Assembly: GCA_003427395.1 (NCBI GenBank)
Contig: BFEA01000166.1
Span: 1,196,227-1,226,708, forward strand
DNA: 30,482 nucleotides
DNA from: Chara braunii
Taxonomy: Eukaryota > Streptophyta > Charophyceae > Charales > Characeae
Direction: 5' to 3'
Made by a program: the position numbers and the translations under genes. Numbering within the stretch: position 1 is the first letter of the stretch; each line of letters opens with the position of its first letter. Positions 1-10,683 of this stretch are shown in pieces. Below the pieces are notes generated by a model. It did no database searches. It saw nothing but the letters and a program-made list of their open reading frames with translations, and was not told the origin of the DNA.

Positions 1-115
1 AAAAGTAAAAACTTTTAGTGTTAATGGAAATGTATGCGACCCACTGTGTAGGGTTGGTAGGACTTGGTACACTGTGACAATTGCGAACATTGTAAAGATG
101 CAGCGCTGGTATTGA

Positions 116-356
116 ACCACCACTACCTCTGAAAAGTCTGAACCTCTTTTTTTTTTTCTTTTTTTTTTTGCTGAGCCTCTTTTTTCTGGCAAGGAGGAAC
201 AGAAGTGTGTGCCAAGCTTTGCCCAAATGCGAGCGCGGTGTTTCCCCCCCCCCCCCTCATTTTTGGCTGGCATCGCCAGCCATTGTGGTCCTGTGGAAGA
301 ACCCTGGCATGTTACATTTTCAATCCTCGATGTTGCGTGGGAGAGGTAGTGGTGGT
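116..356. mobile_element. TTAA-type MITE, copy A (241 bp)
   Basis: Terminal inverted repeats ACCACCACTACCTCT (116-130) and AGAGGTAGTGGTGGT (342-356) match over 15/15. Flanks are TTGA on the left and TCGA on the right, one-base variants of TTAA. Internal TGGCTGGCATCGCCAGCC (about 264-281) is a palindromic motif shared with other members. It also contains a T-rich run and a C14 run. No coding capacity. Confidence 0.8.
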
Positions 357-2365
357 TCGAGAGCCACTACCTATGTATATCTAGTATCTACAGATGCCTA
401 TGGCGGGTTCACCAATGAGTAGTCGAGGATCACAAGTTTTTTTCCCTGTGATAATGTTTGAAAATGAATTGAAAAATGTGAAGTAATGAAATAGGCATTT
501 TTTGAGGGATGGATGAAACCTGTGGACATGGAAACACAGAAGACTGCCCTCGAAACGGGCTGTGTGCAAACCATGAGGGTGATGAATCTACTTTCCATGA
601 TGTTAGCACCACTGTGGCATGCTTGCATTATGTTTCATTTTTTGTCCTCCTTTTCAAATTAACGAAGGGAGTAATCGCGGGCAATTTCTGCCTGGATCAT
701 TATGTGGGAAATTGGGAATATAATTTTTCCCTCCCACCTACGGAGTTTGAGGCCGTATATGGCCTGAAAATGGCCCCGAATACAGCTATCATAACCATGT
801 CTTGTGCTGAGTGGAAGACAATAGGTTTGGAAATCTGTGGCTGGCTACGGTTACCTCCTGTTCACCTCACATGAGACTTAAAAGCACCTTCATGCTAGGA
901 TGCCCTGAACTGAATCTGGAAGTAATTATACGAAGATACCTCCATAAAAGTCTGAATGCGTGCACATAGTCTTTGCTGGGCTGTCTTTGTGACCGATGCT
1001 GCACAGTCGGTGAACTGCTAGAAGTATGAAACTTGCTAATTTTAAGAGCGAGACCTAGTTGTATTTCCTATATTCGCATACGCTGACCATGCACTGTGAG
1101 CAGGAGATATAATGCGCGGTGTCTGTATTCATGGGGTTCACGTGTTCTAGGGGCTTGTGCAATTGTTCGTATTCCCTAATAGGCATCTGGTATCTTGCAT
1201 TATACATCTCACTACTCACAGGACTTTCCTTGGATGTATCTGCCAGCAACTGGGGTCAAATTTGATCCCAAAGGTTTCGAGTGTCCGTGTGTCAGTGTGC
1301 CCGTAGGTGTGAAAGTGTGCATCAAGCTTTGGCTTTTCGTTTCCTCGAATGTGTGAGAAGCTGCAAATACGTGGACTTGTTTAATGTATTCCTTTTCTGA
1401 TTGACGGAGTGTCGTCCGTGTATTTTCCTACTTATGTACACGACATTGAGAAGCTCCCTTTTTGCATAGGATGGGGCCTTTTTCGTTTGCGTTATCCTTT
1501 TTCTGAACGTTCGCTAGTCCATTGATTGCGTGGTGATGCTGGAGGGAATGCCGACAAGATTTCCTGCTGTCTGACATCGCTGGTTTTACTTACGATGGCA
1601 TAGTGATTAGATCCTACGATGAGATCCTATGTGGGCTAAATCTTTTCTGGCATATTGTGAGCGGTCTGGTGACCGCTTACAGCTGGTGAACACTCGATGA
1701 ACCTACCGAGCAAGCTCGATTCCATTTCGAGTCGTCTGACACCAGTGGTTTGGCGAAACAGGGAATGCTGCTTCATCCTTATCTGGAGATCTCACATCCT
1801 CTAGATCCTTCACATTCTAGATCTCCTTCTCTGCACAAGTGTTTGCAAAACCTTCTAGGAGATCATTGTTTTTCGTTTCACCTCATGCCATGACAGAGTG
1901 CCACTCCCCTTCTGGGAACTCTCTCCTGCCTTGGTGCTACTCGGTAGCACTGGTCATAAACCTGTACAATTGTAACGCTAGAGATTGCCTTAGAGGAAGT
2001 TCCCTCGACCAGTCTAGCCATCGTTGAATGAATGCCAACCATTTTTGAACAAGGTGACACGTAGTCAGGTCATGTAGGATGTATTAGGAGTTCTCTAGCT
2101 GAAGATGGTGGGGAAAATAGAAAAGGATGTAATGACGAACGCATTTGAATGAGGATTAATCGGTTATCGAATGTCAGGCAGGCTGCAATATCATCGTCCT
2201 TTGAGTAGAACATGGGGTCAGTACTAATGTACTCAGGGTGATATGTGTGCAACAACCCTAGTTACCATTAACCGTAGTCTGAAAATCCTTATGTGTTGGA
2301 TACGGTACTCCTTAAGCTCTTATGTTCTTGCGGACACCTCTACACAACTAGACCAGCGCCGCTCA
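357..2365. other. Intergenic, nothing recognised
   Basis: Mixed-composition DNA. A 121-codon frame at 509-874 (+) has no motif, no family resemblance and no splice context, and is not called. No repeat of note was found apart from copy A at the left edge. Confidence 0.6.
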
Positions 2366-2746
2366 CATATTGCTTGGCTGGTGCTGTAAATAAAGGTACT
2401 AGGAGCTCCCTGCCCTATCCAAAAATCCACAACAAAAGCGAAGGCAGCTTTCTGGGTCTCTACTGATGCTGAGGTGCGAAAGCATGGGGATTGAATGAGA
2501 AGATCGTACTCAGGTCATGTCAGGACTGCCAAGGTCTGAGTGTTCGATCCAGTTCATATTGCTTGGCTGGTGCCGTAAATAAAGGTACTAGGAGACCCCT
2601 GCCCCATCCAAAAATCCACAACAAAAGCGAAGGCAGCTTTCTGGGTCTCTACTGATGCTGAGGTGGGAAAGCATGGGGATTGAATGAGAAGATCGTACTC
2701 AGATCATGTCAGGACTGCCAAGGTCTGAGCGTTCGATCCAGTTCAT
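2366..2746 (+). repeat. 189-bp tandem duplication (two copies)
   Basis: Copy 1 (2366-2554) and copy 2 (2555-2743, running to about 2746) differ at only a handful of positions, such as GGAGCTCCCT against GGAGACCCCT and GGTGCGAAAG against GGTGGGAAAG. The short divergence implies a recent event. No gene is recognised in it. Confidence 0.95.
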
Positions 2747-3534
2747 CACCTGGGGAACGGTAAGCTTATGTTGAAGACCAATCGTGTGGACAAGGGGATG
2801 GGTAAAGCTGTACAAGATTGCAGAATACCGCTTACAAGGGATGTCATTCATCCTCCGGTGATTGTTGTCTGTTCTTTCATACCAGGGCTTACTGCTTATG
2901 GCCGCATCTCGATGGGCACGGGCGCTGTTTCCTGGAAGAAAGATGCATCGAAGATGCATGGCTCTGCACATTGAGTTCGGGCTATATGTCCCCGCTTGAG
3001 TTTGTGCATCGGGGCAAACCATGGCCTTCTGCACAATGATGGTGGCTTTTACCGTTTTGTCGGTATGGCAACCTTCTCGGATTGGCACGCCCATTTTTTA
3101 ATTAAATGTTTGTCTTTTTGTGTTCAAAGTTCAAACCAGCTGGACTGATGTTTGCTGGAAGGCACACTAGAAAAAAAACTGTTTGATATTGTGGCTGGCA
3201 TTACTGCCCTGCAATAGTGAGGATGACCTCAACCGGTCAAAGCAAAACTAGTGATGCTTTGTGATGATTGGGCTCTGTTGAGAAATGCCCAGGCCTCAAA
3301 CGTCCTCTTGGATATAAATAGTTTTGGAAGACTCACATGTGGCATGATGTCGACAACTCTCTTGCCAATGTGCAGATGCCACTGATCATAGGATGGATTG
3401 TGCACCACCACTTTCTGAGAGGGCCTTCGTCGGCCTCAATGGGTGCAAGCACATTATTAACACATTGGACCAAATGCAGGTGGGCAGACCGTTACTGAAA
3501 AAATGCAGGCTTGGCATGCATTGACGCGTCCTTC
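2747..3534. other. Intergenic, nothing recognised
   Basis: Short overlapping frames on both strands (2699-3094) show no motif. GAAGATGCATCGAAGATGCA (2938) is a small direct repeat. Confidence 0.55.
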
Positions 3535-3720
3535 TCTGGGTGGCAGCATATGCTACCATGCCACTTGCTATGCCACTTGTAATCCTGCTGTGTGTGTGCA
3601 CACGTGCTGCATGGGGGGTAGGGTATCTCTCGGTGGCAGCATATGCTACCATCCCACTTGCTATGCCAGTGAAAAACCTGTCGTGTGCACACGTGCTGCA
3701 TGGGGGGGTAGGGTATATTG
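3535..3720 (+). repeat. 93-bp tandem duplication
   Basis: GGTGGCAGCATATGCTACCA, CACTTGCTATGCCA and CACACGTGCTGCATGGGG recur at a spacing of 93 bases. GGTAGCATATGCTGCC-type sequence within it is palindromic. Frames through it on both strands are repeat artefacts. Confidence 0.92.
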
Positions 3721-3949
3721 GAACCGCTAAGATCTGAACTAAGAAAATTATGAAATCCTACAAGTCTGATATTAGGATAGAATGATGGCAGGAGATGTGG
3801 CGATACAATTGGGGCATGGAGGTCCAGTCAGCAGATTCGCTTCTTCCCTGAACATAAGACATGGGTGTTCAGAAGGAATTAAACACTCAATGGGGGGTTT
3901 GTTTGAATAGAGCACTCGAGCGCTCTACGAGGAGGAACGCATGTATTAA

Positions 3950-4153
3950 ACCGGTAGCAACTCCAAGCCTCTTTTTTCCCGGCGCGGATTTCTGCTGTGT
4001 CCAACGAAAAAAAGAAAAACAACTGTGGCAGGAGAATCTTCCTTGTTTTGTGCCTGTTGGCGTGAACGATTTGGTCAGGTAGGCTGAGCCCTGAAGGATG
4101 TGCGACATTCATTGCCGCGTTGGAACAAAATGGATGGGTATCGTGCTGGTGGC
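3950..4153. mobile_element. TTAA-type MITE, copy C (204 bp, weak left end)
   Basis: The right end CGTGCTGGTGGC abuts TTAA (4154-4157). The left end ACCGGTAGCAACTCC follows TTAA (3946-3949) but matches the right end only partly. Length and the internal GGCTGAGCCCTGAAG, also seen near 5930, support membership. It shares its right TTAA with copy B. Confidence 0.5.
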
Positions 4154-4157
4154 TTAA

Positions 4158-4522
4158 ACCACCACTGCCCCCGATGCTAATTTAACAAACCGGCGCTTCT
4201 TTTCTAACCCTGGCCCCACTGAACCAAAACCATGTGCTGCCACTGGTAGCAGCAGTGAGAGCAATACATTCTTTTGGCGCAAGTGTTATGCTTTCCCATC
4301 GACGACAATTTTGAATTTTTTTTTTTGGGGGAAAGATCAACATTCAGTGATTCAATCTATGTTCCTGATTTCTTTACAATTCTTTTTGTCAGAAACCAAA
4401 GTTGGTGCGGTCCAACATTTTTTGGAAACCTGGCGACCATCCGCGGCCAAGCTTACTGCCGACCCCTTGGACACCCACGGGCGCAAGCTATGCATTTTTT
4501 AGGAGTTTGGGGCAGTGGTGGT
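4158..4522. mobile_element. TTAA-type MITE, copy B (365 bp)
   Basis: Perfect 14-bp ends ACCACCACTGCCCC (4158-4171) and GGGGCAGTGGTGGT (4509-4522) are flanked by TTAA on both sides (4154-4157, 4523-4526), as for a TTAA target duplication. No transposase frame inside. Confidence 0.87.
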
Positions 4523-4991
4523 TTAAGGGTATGATCCTTTGGAAAGAGGGGGTCCAAATGGGGTACGATCCTCTTGTGCTTCCTGAAATGTTCTTATTAA
4601 TGTGGTATTGGACGCTGGCCCTTGCTGCCAGCTGTGGTGCATCCCCTTATTAGGTGTAGTCTCAGCGAAAGACGGAAAGGTAAAGATTTTCCTTCTTTTT
4701 TTTTTTGAATAGAACAATGTTTTTAATTGCACGATTCCAGTTGGGACGTCTTTTTTCTTAGGTTTGAACTCCTCTATAGAGGCCTTGTCCAATATGGGAA
4801 AGGTCTTATCTATTCGGGGAAAAAAAAACGCTATTTGGAAAAAAAGGGCAAGGTTTTGAAAGTAGATTGGGCCTTGCTCCACTACTCTCGACTTATGGAA
4901 AATGAGAGTGAACCTATTTCTCTAGAACATGGAAAGATACACCATGACTTTTGTCTTTTGTGCATGTAGAGAGTAGTGGAGTGAGGCCTGT

Positions 4992-5245
4992 TGTTTGTTT
5001 TCCCCGATTTTGAATGCAGCACCTAGTTGTCCTGTTCGGGGGAAGACAGAAGCTAGATGCCTGAGAGTGCAAGATAGATTGTTTGTTTTTTCCCAAATTT
5101 CAAATACAGTGCCTAGTTTTCCTGTTTGGGGGAAGACAGTACCTAGATGCCTGAGAGTGCAAGATAGATCGTTTGTTTTTCCCAAATTTGAATACAGTGC
5201 CTCTTCAGGGGAAGACAGTAGCTAGATGGTTGAGAGTGCAAGGTG
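4992..5245 (+). repeat. Three diverged tandem units of about 80-90 bp
   Basis: Each unit has GTTTGTTTT..CCC, AATACAGTGCCT, GGGGAAGACAG and GAGAGTGCAAG; spacings are 90 and 79 bases. Just to the left, CCACTACTCTC (4880) and GAGAGTAGTGG (4970) form an inverted pair. Confidence 0.9.
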
Positions 5246-5703
5246 TAGCCATATGCAATTGAGAATAAGTAACCTTATGTGGCTACTATGTAGATTCAAA
5301 TGGTTCACGGGTTCCACCGTATGCTCTCTGGGTTGAATTGAGTACGCAGGGCGCTTCTGATGTTGTTGCCACTTCGTGAGCTGGTTTCCTCAATGTCCTG
5401 ACACATACTATTTTCTGCGAAGCTGTTTGAGGGAAGACGTTGTGCGATCTTGTAGCAGATTGGCCTTGCCGAACACGTCTGCGCAATTATCCCACCAGCA
5501 TCTCATGTGCACGAGTGTCGTGGTGGAAGGGTCAGACGCATGCCTGTTTGTCTGAGGAGTACTGTGAGCATTGTTTTGCAAAGGAGGAAGATTATCGGGC
5601 TGTCCAGCTATTTTCCTAGATTCCCCTATGGTTCTTGAATTCGATAGCATGTGTAGGCGGGGCTTCAGTTTGTAAATGCATAATGTATTGAACTATCGTT
5701 AGA
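5246..5703. other. Intergenic, nothing recognised
   Basis: No repeat, RNA or protein motif was seen between the three-unit tandem array and the first U6 copy. Confidence 0.55.
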
Positions 5704-5809
5704 CGTCCTTCAGGGCATCGGTTAAAACTTAAAATTAGAATGATACAGAGAAAATCAGCATGGCCCGTATGCAAGGATGACACACATAAATCAAGAAATT
5801 GTCCAAATA
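5704..5809 (+). pseudogene. U6: U6 snRNA retrocopy, full length, worn
   Basis: It reads GTCCTTCAGGGCATC, then AATGATACAGAG, AAAATCAGCATGGCCC, GCAAGGATGACACACA and AATCAAGAAATTGTCC, matching plant U6 from the 5' hairpin to the 3' end. The catalytic ACAGAG box is intact; the AGC triad neighbourhood and 3' region carry several changes. No plant U6 upstream element (TCCCACATCG) or TATA box was seen in the 70 bases before it, and no T run follows, so it is judged a pseudogene. Confidence 0.85.
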
Positions 5810-5869
5810 ATGAACACCTGTAGTTCCAAGGCACTTTCTCAGGGCCTGGAAATGGCCTGCGTGCCAAAA

Positions 5870-5960
5870 ACAAACGAACCTGCGCCGGCCTCCTTTCGGC
5901 TGGTGGCGCCAGCCATTTGCTCTGGAGGCTGAGCCCCGAAAGTTGTCTCTGCATGGAAGC
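5870..5960. mobile_element. TTAA-family internal fragment without ends
   Basis: AACCTGCGCCGG..TTCGGCTGGTGGCGCCAGCC..GGCTGAGCCCCGAAAG carries the family palindrome and blocks seen in copies C and M. No terminal repeat was found on either side; the U6 copy and a poly-A run (6001-6024) lie close by. Confidence 0.5.
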
Positions 5961-6153
5961 TGCATATTTTATTCTTTGGCTGGGAAACGTTCTGGGGGTT
6001 AAAAAAAAAAAAAAAAAAAAAAAAGAAACCAGCGAATGGTGAGCAATGTGAAAGGGGTGTGATTACACAGGAAATACAGGGCCCGAAAGAAAGAGCACAG
6101 TTGCAAAACATTGGTACCCACGTGCAACTGTGGTTAAGTCACTAGTGGGTTGA

Positions 6154-6430
6154 ACCCCCATTTTCCTTCGCGCTTTTTTGCCCGGCTCTAACAGCCTTTT
6201 GCTGATCGGCACTACCTTTCTGTGGCTTCATGTTAACTGGTGGTGGTCTTTTTGAAAGGCTGTGGTGCAATCGCGGTGGTTTAAGGTGGGTTATCACTTG
6301 TTTCTTCATCCAGCCTCTATCAATCGTGGTGGTTTAAGGTGGGCCGTCAATAATTTTCATTGGTGGCACCCGGCCTCCAAAGTTGAATTTTGAGGCCCAC
6401 GGTCTCATATATGAGAAAGGTAGTGGTGGT
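6154..6430. mobile_element. TTAA-type MITE, probable copy D (277 bp)
   Basis: The right end GAAAGGTAGTGGTGGT (6415-6430) is clear and followed by TTCA. The left end ACCCCCATTTTCC after TTGA (6150-6153) is poor. Inside, GGTGGTTTAAGGTGGG occurs twice about 54 bp apart (6278 and 6329), so end-like sequence has been duplicated within the element. Confidence 0.45.
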
Positions 6431-6495
6431 TTCAACTTATGGAATTAGCATTACAAGAACACACACGAAAGACACCCGCCTCAGTTCGGGTAGGC

Positions 6496-6713
6496 TGAAC
6501 CTGTTCCCTCTGGTGGTTAAACTGTTCCCTCTGGTGGTTAAGCCGTTCCCTCTGGTGGTTGAACTGTTCCCTCTGGTGGTTAAACTGTTCCCTCTGGTCA
6601 CTCTGGTGGTTAAACTTTTCCCTCTGGTCACTCTGGTGGTTAAACTGTTCCCTCTGGTGGTTAAATTGTTCCCTCTGGTGGTTAAACTGTTCCCTCTGGT
6701 GGTTAAACTATGG
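6496..6713. repeat. 21-bp minisatellite built from TTAA-element end sequence
   Basis: About ten units of GTTCCCTCTGGTGGTTAAAC; two units carry an extra TCACTCTGG block. CTGGTGGTTAAAC in each unit resembles the right end of the TTAA elements plus its TTAA. The array is bracketed by TATGGAATTAGCATTA (6438) and TATGGAATTTAGCATTA (6709), a direct repeat. Because the unit is 21 bp, one frame reads a heptad FPLVVKL, which is a by-product and not a gene. Confidence 0.9.
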
Positions 6714-6764
6714 AATTTAGCATTAAATGCACTGACACGAGAGATTGTTTTGTTATCGAGTTGA

Positions 6765-7052
6765 ACCACCAGTACGTTTCCCAGGCCAGTTTTTCAGAGA
6801 TGCGCTGTGCACGCTGCCGGGCGCCTGTCATTGTACGGGGATGCCGTTTCGCGGGACATCCGTCCAGGCAGAACGGGCCGCATGTGAGGCACGTTTTGCC
6901 TGGATGAATCTCCAGTGAAATGACGCCTCGTTACATGTGAGGCATGTTTTGCCTGGATGAATCTCCAGTGAAATGACGCCTCGTTACATCCCGCCCGATG
7001 CGACATAAGGCCTCATCTCTGGAAAAAAATGGCTGGGAAACGTACTGGTGGT
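6765..7052. mobile_element. TTAA-type MITE, copy E (288 bp)
   Basis: Ends ACCACCAGTACGTTTCCCAG (6765-6784) and CTGGGAAACGTACTGGTGGT (7033-7052) are exact, and the inverted repeat extends about 20 bp further (CAGAGATG against CATCTCTG). Flanks are TTGA (6761-6764) and TTAA (7053-7056). Inside is a 53-bp tandem duplication (6882-6987) whose CCAGGCAAAAC is also inverted on the left side, so the whole element can fold back. Confidence 0.9.
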
Positions 7053-7056
7053 TTAA

Positions 7057-7979
7057 GATAGACTTTGTGGATTCATTATTTCTGGTCCCGAGTTCTGGGA
7101 TAGTGCCAGTGGGGATAAGTCCGTAGACTTGTGCTAAATAGGAAATGATCGAAGTTAGTTGTATGGAGAAATCTCTTCCCGACCTTTCTTCAAGGGTGGC
7201 TGATAAAGGAGATGATGACAGTCCATTTCTATTGGGACATGTGGAGGCAGTCAGTCTTCATATGTGGCGGAGTTCCCTTTTCTTTTTTGCAGCACTTTCT
7301 TCGCCCATTCTTGCACAGATTGTTTTCTTCGGGCATACTCGCACCGGTACTTTCCTGGATGTATCTGACAAAAACTGCAGCTCGTTCTGTGTGCATCTGA
7401 CCGTAATTACGTCCAGAGAGGAGTCAGAAAAGTCCTAGTGTGAGTATTTCCTCAATAGTGTAGAATTCCTTTCTCGACTGTTTTTCAGTTACCTGCGAAC
7501 AAAAATATGGTGATAGGGCATTTGCACTTGGACGCCTAGAGTGTTACAACTGAAGTGGTCTTGTCGAGGGGGTCTGTTCATTTCTGCCCCAGTGAGGAGT
7601 TGAGACGTGCCGTTGGGGCTTTGGGAAGATCTTGATAAATCTTTGACTCTGTGCCGCGTGATGTAGGCTGCACCACCACCTCCTCCACGAAAGAAAAAGT
7701 GATGGCCACAATATGATTTCCCTTTTCAAGATCTTCCTTGTGGATGACGTTATTTTTGGTTGATGTCTCAGCCTCCTTTTTGTCCTTTTCTTCCTTTGTC
7801 CATTTTGAGGAACACGCCTAGCAACAGATATAGACGCTAGCAGTTGTAAAAACATTCATATTGAAAAGACATGGAACATCACATTACCTAAAGAACTCCG
7901 AATCCAATCAAATTGGGCAAGATTTGCCCAGGTCGTGTCAGTTGTTGCTGGTGTCCTCTGCGACATTGTCCTGGTATGA
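7057..7979. other. Intergenic; unassigned 97-codon frame
   Basis: A + frame at 7145-7438 contains a hydrophobic stretch (WRSSLFFFAALSSPILAQIV) followed by KNCSSFCV. This loosely recalls the anchor plus CSS motif at the N-terminus of GAUT12-15 proteins, but the similarity is too weak to call an exon. The rest shows nothing. Confidence 0.4.
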
Positions 7980-7983
7980 TTAG

Positions 7984-8341
7984 ACCACTAGTGTTTCAGT
8001 GCCTTCTTCTCTGAGTGCCAGTTTTCGTCAAGCCCTAAGAAATCCAGATTTTTGTGGCGTGTGATTGGCCTGGCGCTGCCAGCCATTATGATCCGGTAGG
8101 CAAGGCCTTTGGTCCAGTAGGCAAAGCCTTTCCGGAAATTTCTGCACCCTTGTTAACAGGCGGGTGTTTTCTGAATGGCTGGGCCACCCGCCAGTGGTCA
8201 AACCGCCAGTACCCCAAGGGGTCTTAGGGCCCCTCTGATGCAAATGAATATAGACCCACTGACGCAAATGAATATAGACCCACACTGCGCACGGATTCAG
8301 CCTCTGAGTTAACGCCTAAAAACATGGCAGGCACTAGTGGT
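7984..8341. mobile_element. TTAA-type MITE, copy F (358 bp)
   Basis: The left end ACCACTAGTGTTTCAGTGCC (7984-8003) pairs with the right GGCAGGCACTAGTGGT (8326-8341) with one small gap. Flanks are TTAG (7980-7983) and TTAA (8342-8345). Internal GGCCTGGCGCTGCCAGCC is the family palindrome. A 24-26 bp tandem duplication (TGCAAATGAATATAGACCCA) lies at about 8237-8285. Confidence 0.78.
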
Positions 8342-9019
8342 TTAACCACATCCGTTCAGAGCTCATTTGAGACTCACGATTGTTGCCGTCACTTTAGTAT
8401 AGGTCCCACAAGGTTCCACTGGATCTCAGAGTCTTTCCACATATCTTAACTGGGACCTCCAGGTCTTTCCAGGGTCTGACAGTTCTGATCCAGTTCAGGC
8501 AGCTTGGACAGGTCCCTCATGTTTGATCAAGTCCCATCATTTCAGTAGGGTTTGAAAAATCCCATCAGGCCTCATAAGTTCTTTTGCCTCAAACCGGTCT
8601 GATGAGGGCGCTCTAGTCCGGTCCTGTTGGAGGCAACTGGGGGAACTGGGCTGTAATTGCTGGTGATGAAGCTCTGTGACCAGCTGCTGATGAGGCGACT
8701 GGTCTTACCAGTTAAGGAAACCAAGGTGCTTTCAAAGGGCACGTGCAGTGCCATGGGCTGGTATATGTGACCTGTAACTGATGCTCGCTCAGCCCAGCCT
8801 GCCTCCTTCTGCTGTAGGAATCCAAGGTACTTCCCCTCCACAAGAAGTGGAATACGAGCTGAAGCTTATCCAATGTGCATTATGTGATTGGTATCAGATT
8901 TCAATAGCTCCACGACTTCGCAAAGTAATAACAAGAATAGTGAGGCCCATAGCAGATTCTGCAACAGCTACAGTTATGTTCAATATCTACGTAGTGAGGC
9001 CTTTTTGACCTCATGAGGA

Positions 9020-9128
9020 CTACCGGTGGTGTACTCAGCTGGATGGGTCTGCCAATACTGAACCACTAAAAGGTGAATGCTTATATGTGTGCTAAGGGAG
9101 CACGGGCACTGACATGTAAGTGCCCGGG
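9020..9128 (+). repeat. Dispersed repeat of about 100 bp, copy 1
   Basis: CTAC..GTGGTGTAC, ATGGGTCTG, CAAT..TGAACCACTA, TATGTGTGCTAAGG, GAGCACG and ACATGTAAGTG recur at 10742-10874. The two copies flank the 9.2-10.66 kb element on either side. The rest of 8346-9019 shows nothing recognisable. Confidence 0.75.
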
Positions 9129-9220
9129 TAAGTGCTTAGGAAAAACATAGAAGATCTTAAATGGCAAGTACGCGGCCGTGGCCTTGTGGAGAAATCTTTT
9201 ATCGCCTACTTAAATTTTGC

Positions 9221-10430
9221 ATGGTCAGGGCTACCCGACCATAGCGAAAAAAAAATTCCTGACCATCAGGGTTGCACACCCCGACGGTCGGCGGCCCTTG
9301 ACTGGTCGGCACCTAGCAGTCGGGGATCATCGGCACCCCGCACTTTTTTTTTTTTGGGATCCAGAACCCCTAATAACCCCACCCACACCCCCATAGCGGC
9401 CCCCAATACCCGCATACACCAACCTAACACTCCCGAACTGCCCCCAACATCCTTATTAACCCCCCCAATATCCCGTATATCACCCCTATACTCTGCCTAT
9501 ACTCCAACCCATACCTGCGGCGTATCAGGTGCGCTCGAGCTCCGCACGTGCGGCGCATAACGCACGTGTAAGCATGCATGCGCACGTGATGCGACGCACC
9601 CCACTAAATAGGATATAAAAAAAAAATGGAGAAGGCTGGCTGAGGCAGCCAATGGTGCACCTCCCCACAGGAAGAAAAATAGGGCCCACGTATTCCTTGT
9701 TGAATAGTCTTTTTCGCGGAGGACCCCAGCAGTACATATGCAAGGGTCCCAACATCTCAAGAGATGTTCAGCAAATTTCGTGTAAGATAAGAGCAGGCCA
9801 GCAATATATGTTCTGGATCCAGAGTCAGGTCTGCTTTCGAGCAGCTATGGGTTACAAGTTACAACTACTTACTACCGTAGCTCTCTCTTTCTTTCGTTTC
9901 TTTTTTCTACGAGCAGTGGCCCGAAGGGCCTTCCTCCACTCGTCACCAGCAAAAAAGACAAAACATATGCGGAGTATGTGTTCCATGTTCTAGCAGAAGA
10001 TTCATTCCTCTCTTTCTTTTGTTTCCTTTTCCTACCACAAGTGGCCCTAAGGGCCTTGCTTCACTCGTCACCACTTGCACAAAAGACAAAACATATGGCG
10101 GCGTACGGTTCCATGTTCTAGCAGAAGATTCATTCTAGTTTTGCACATTTTTAGTGGAGGGAAACCCTGAAAAGCACGTGGTGAGTTGGCCTGCTATTGC
10201 CCTGAAACTCACGTGCTCAGTGGTCCCATAACTGCTGAAACACGGACCTTAAAGTGAATCAACAGCATATATACTTGGCGTGCCATACCTTCAGCATGGG
10301 TATGAATACTACCTCGTTCGTGGCCGCTTTTTTTTTCTTTTTTTCTTTTTTCTTTTTTTTTTCTTTGTTTTTCTTCTTTTTTTTTGCGCATCGGTGACCA
10401 GCACACGTGTGCCGCAGGTATGCTCCAACC

Positions 10431-10461
<31 letters not shown>

Positions 10462-10660
10462 AAACCCCCCCACCCCGAAACCAAAGTTTCTCAGCGGATT
10501 TGGGCTGTACTCAGCAAGCGCAGTACAGACCTGAAGTGAGAACAAAAAAAAAATCAGAGGAAGACTGTTTTCTGAGCCGTCGGCTACCGCCGACCGGTCG
10601 GCCCCAATCGGTCGGTACAATACGGTCGGCGGGGATGCAACCCTGCTGACCATGAAAAAA
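9221..10660. mobile_element. Larger element with CGGTCGG-rich subterminal inverted repeats (1.4 kb)
   Basis: Left, 9221-9345: CATGGTCAGGG, then GACCATCAGGGTTGCACACC and CGACGGTCGGCGG, TGGTCGG. Right, 10574-10654, reverse-complemented: CATGGTCAGCAGGGTTGCAT, CCCCGCCGACCG, CCGACCGATTGGGG. Both sides border A or T runs. Between them lie a C-rich strand (9355-9510), a 123-bp tandem duplication (9885-10135) and low-complexity T and C runs, with no transposase frame. The class (hAT or Mutator-like) is not decided because no target duplication was found. Confidence 0.55.
9885..10135 (+). repeat. 123-bp tandem duplication
   Basis: CTCTTTCTTT, GTGGCCC..AAGGGCCTT, CACTCGTCACCA, AAAAGACAAAACATATG and TCCATGTTCTAGCAGAAGAT occur twice. 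It sits inside the 9.2-10.66 kb inverted-repeat element. Confidence 0.9.
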
Positions 10661-10683
10661 AAAAATTGGCCACTTGCGGTTTG

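Noticed and set aside
509-874. 121-codon open frame on the + strand
   Set aside because: No motif, no resemblance to a known family, no splice or promoter context; length is within chance for this composition.
6496-6713. CRISPR-like array
   Set aside because: Units are contiguous with no unique spacers, the DNA is plant nuclear, and the unit derives from a transposon end.
6390-6764. Frame with repeated FPLVVKL heptads and its antisense partner
   Set aside because: A direct translation of the 21-bp minisatellite; open in several frames because the unit is a multiple of three without stops.
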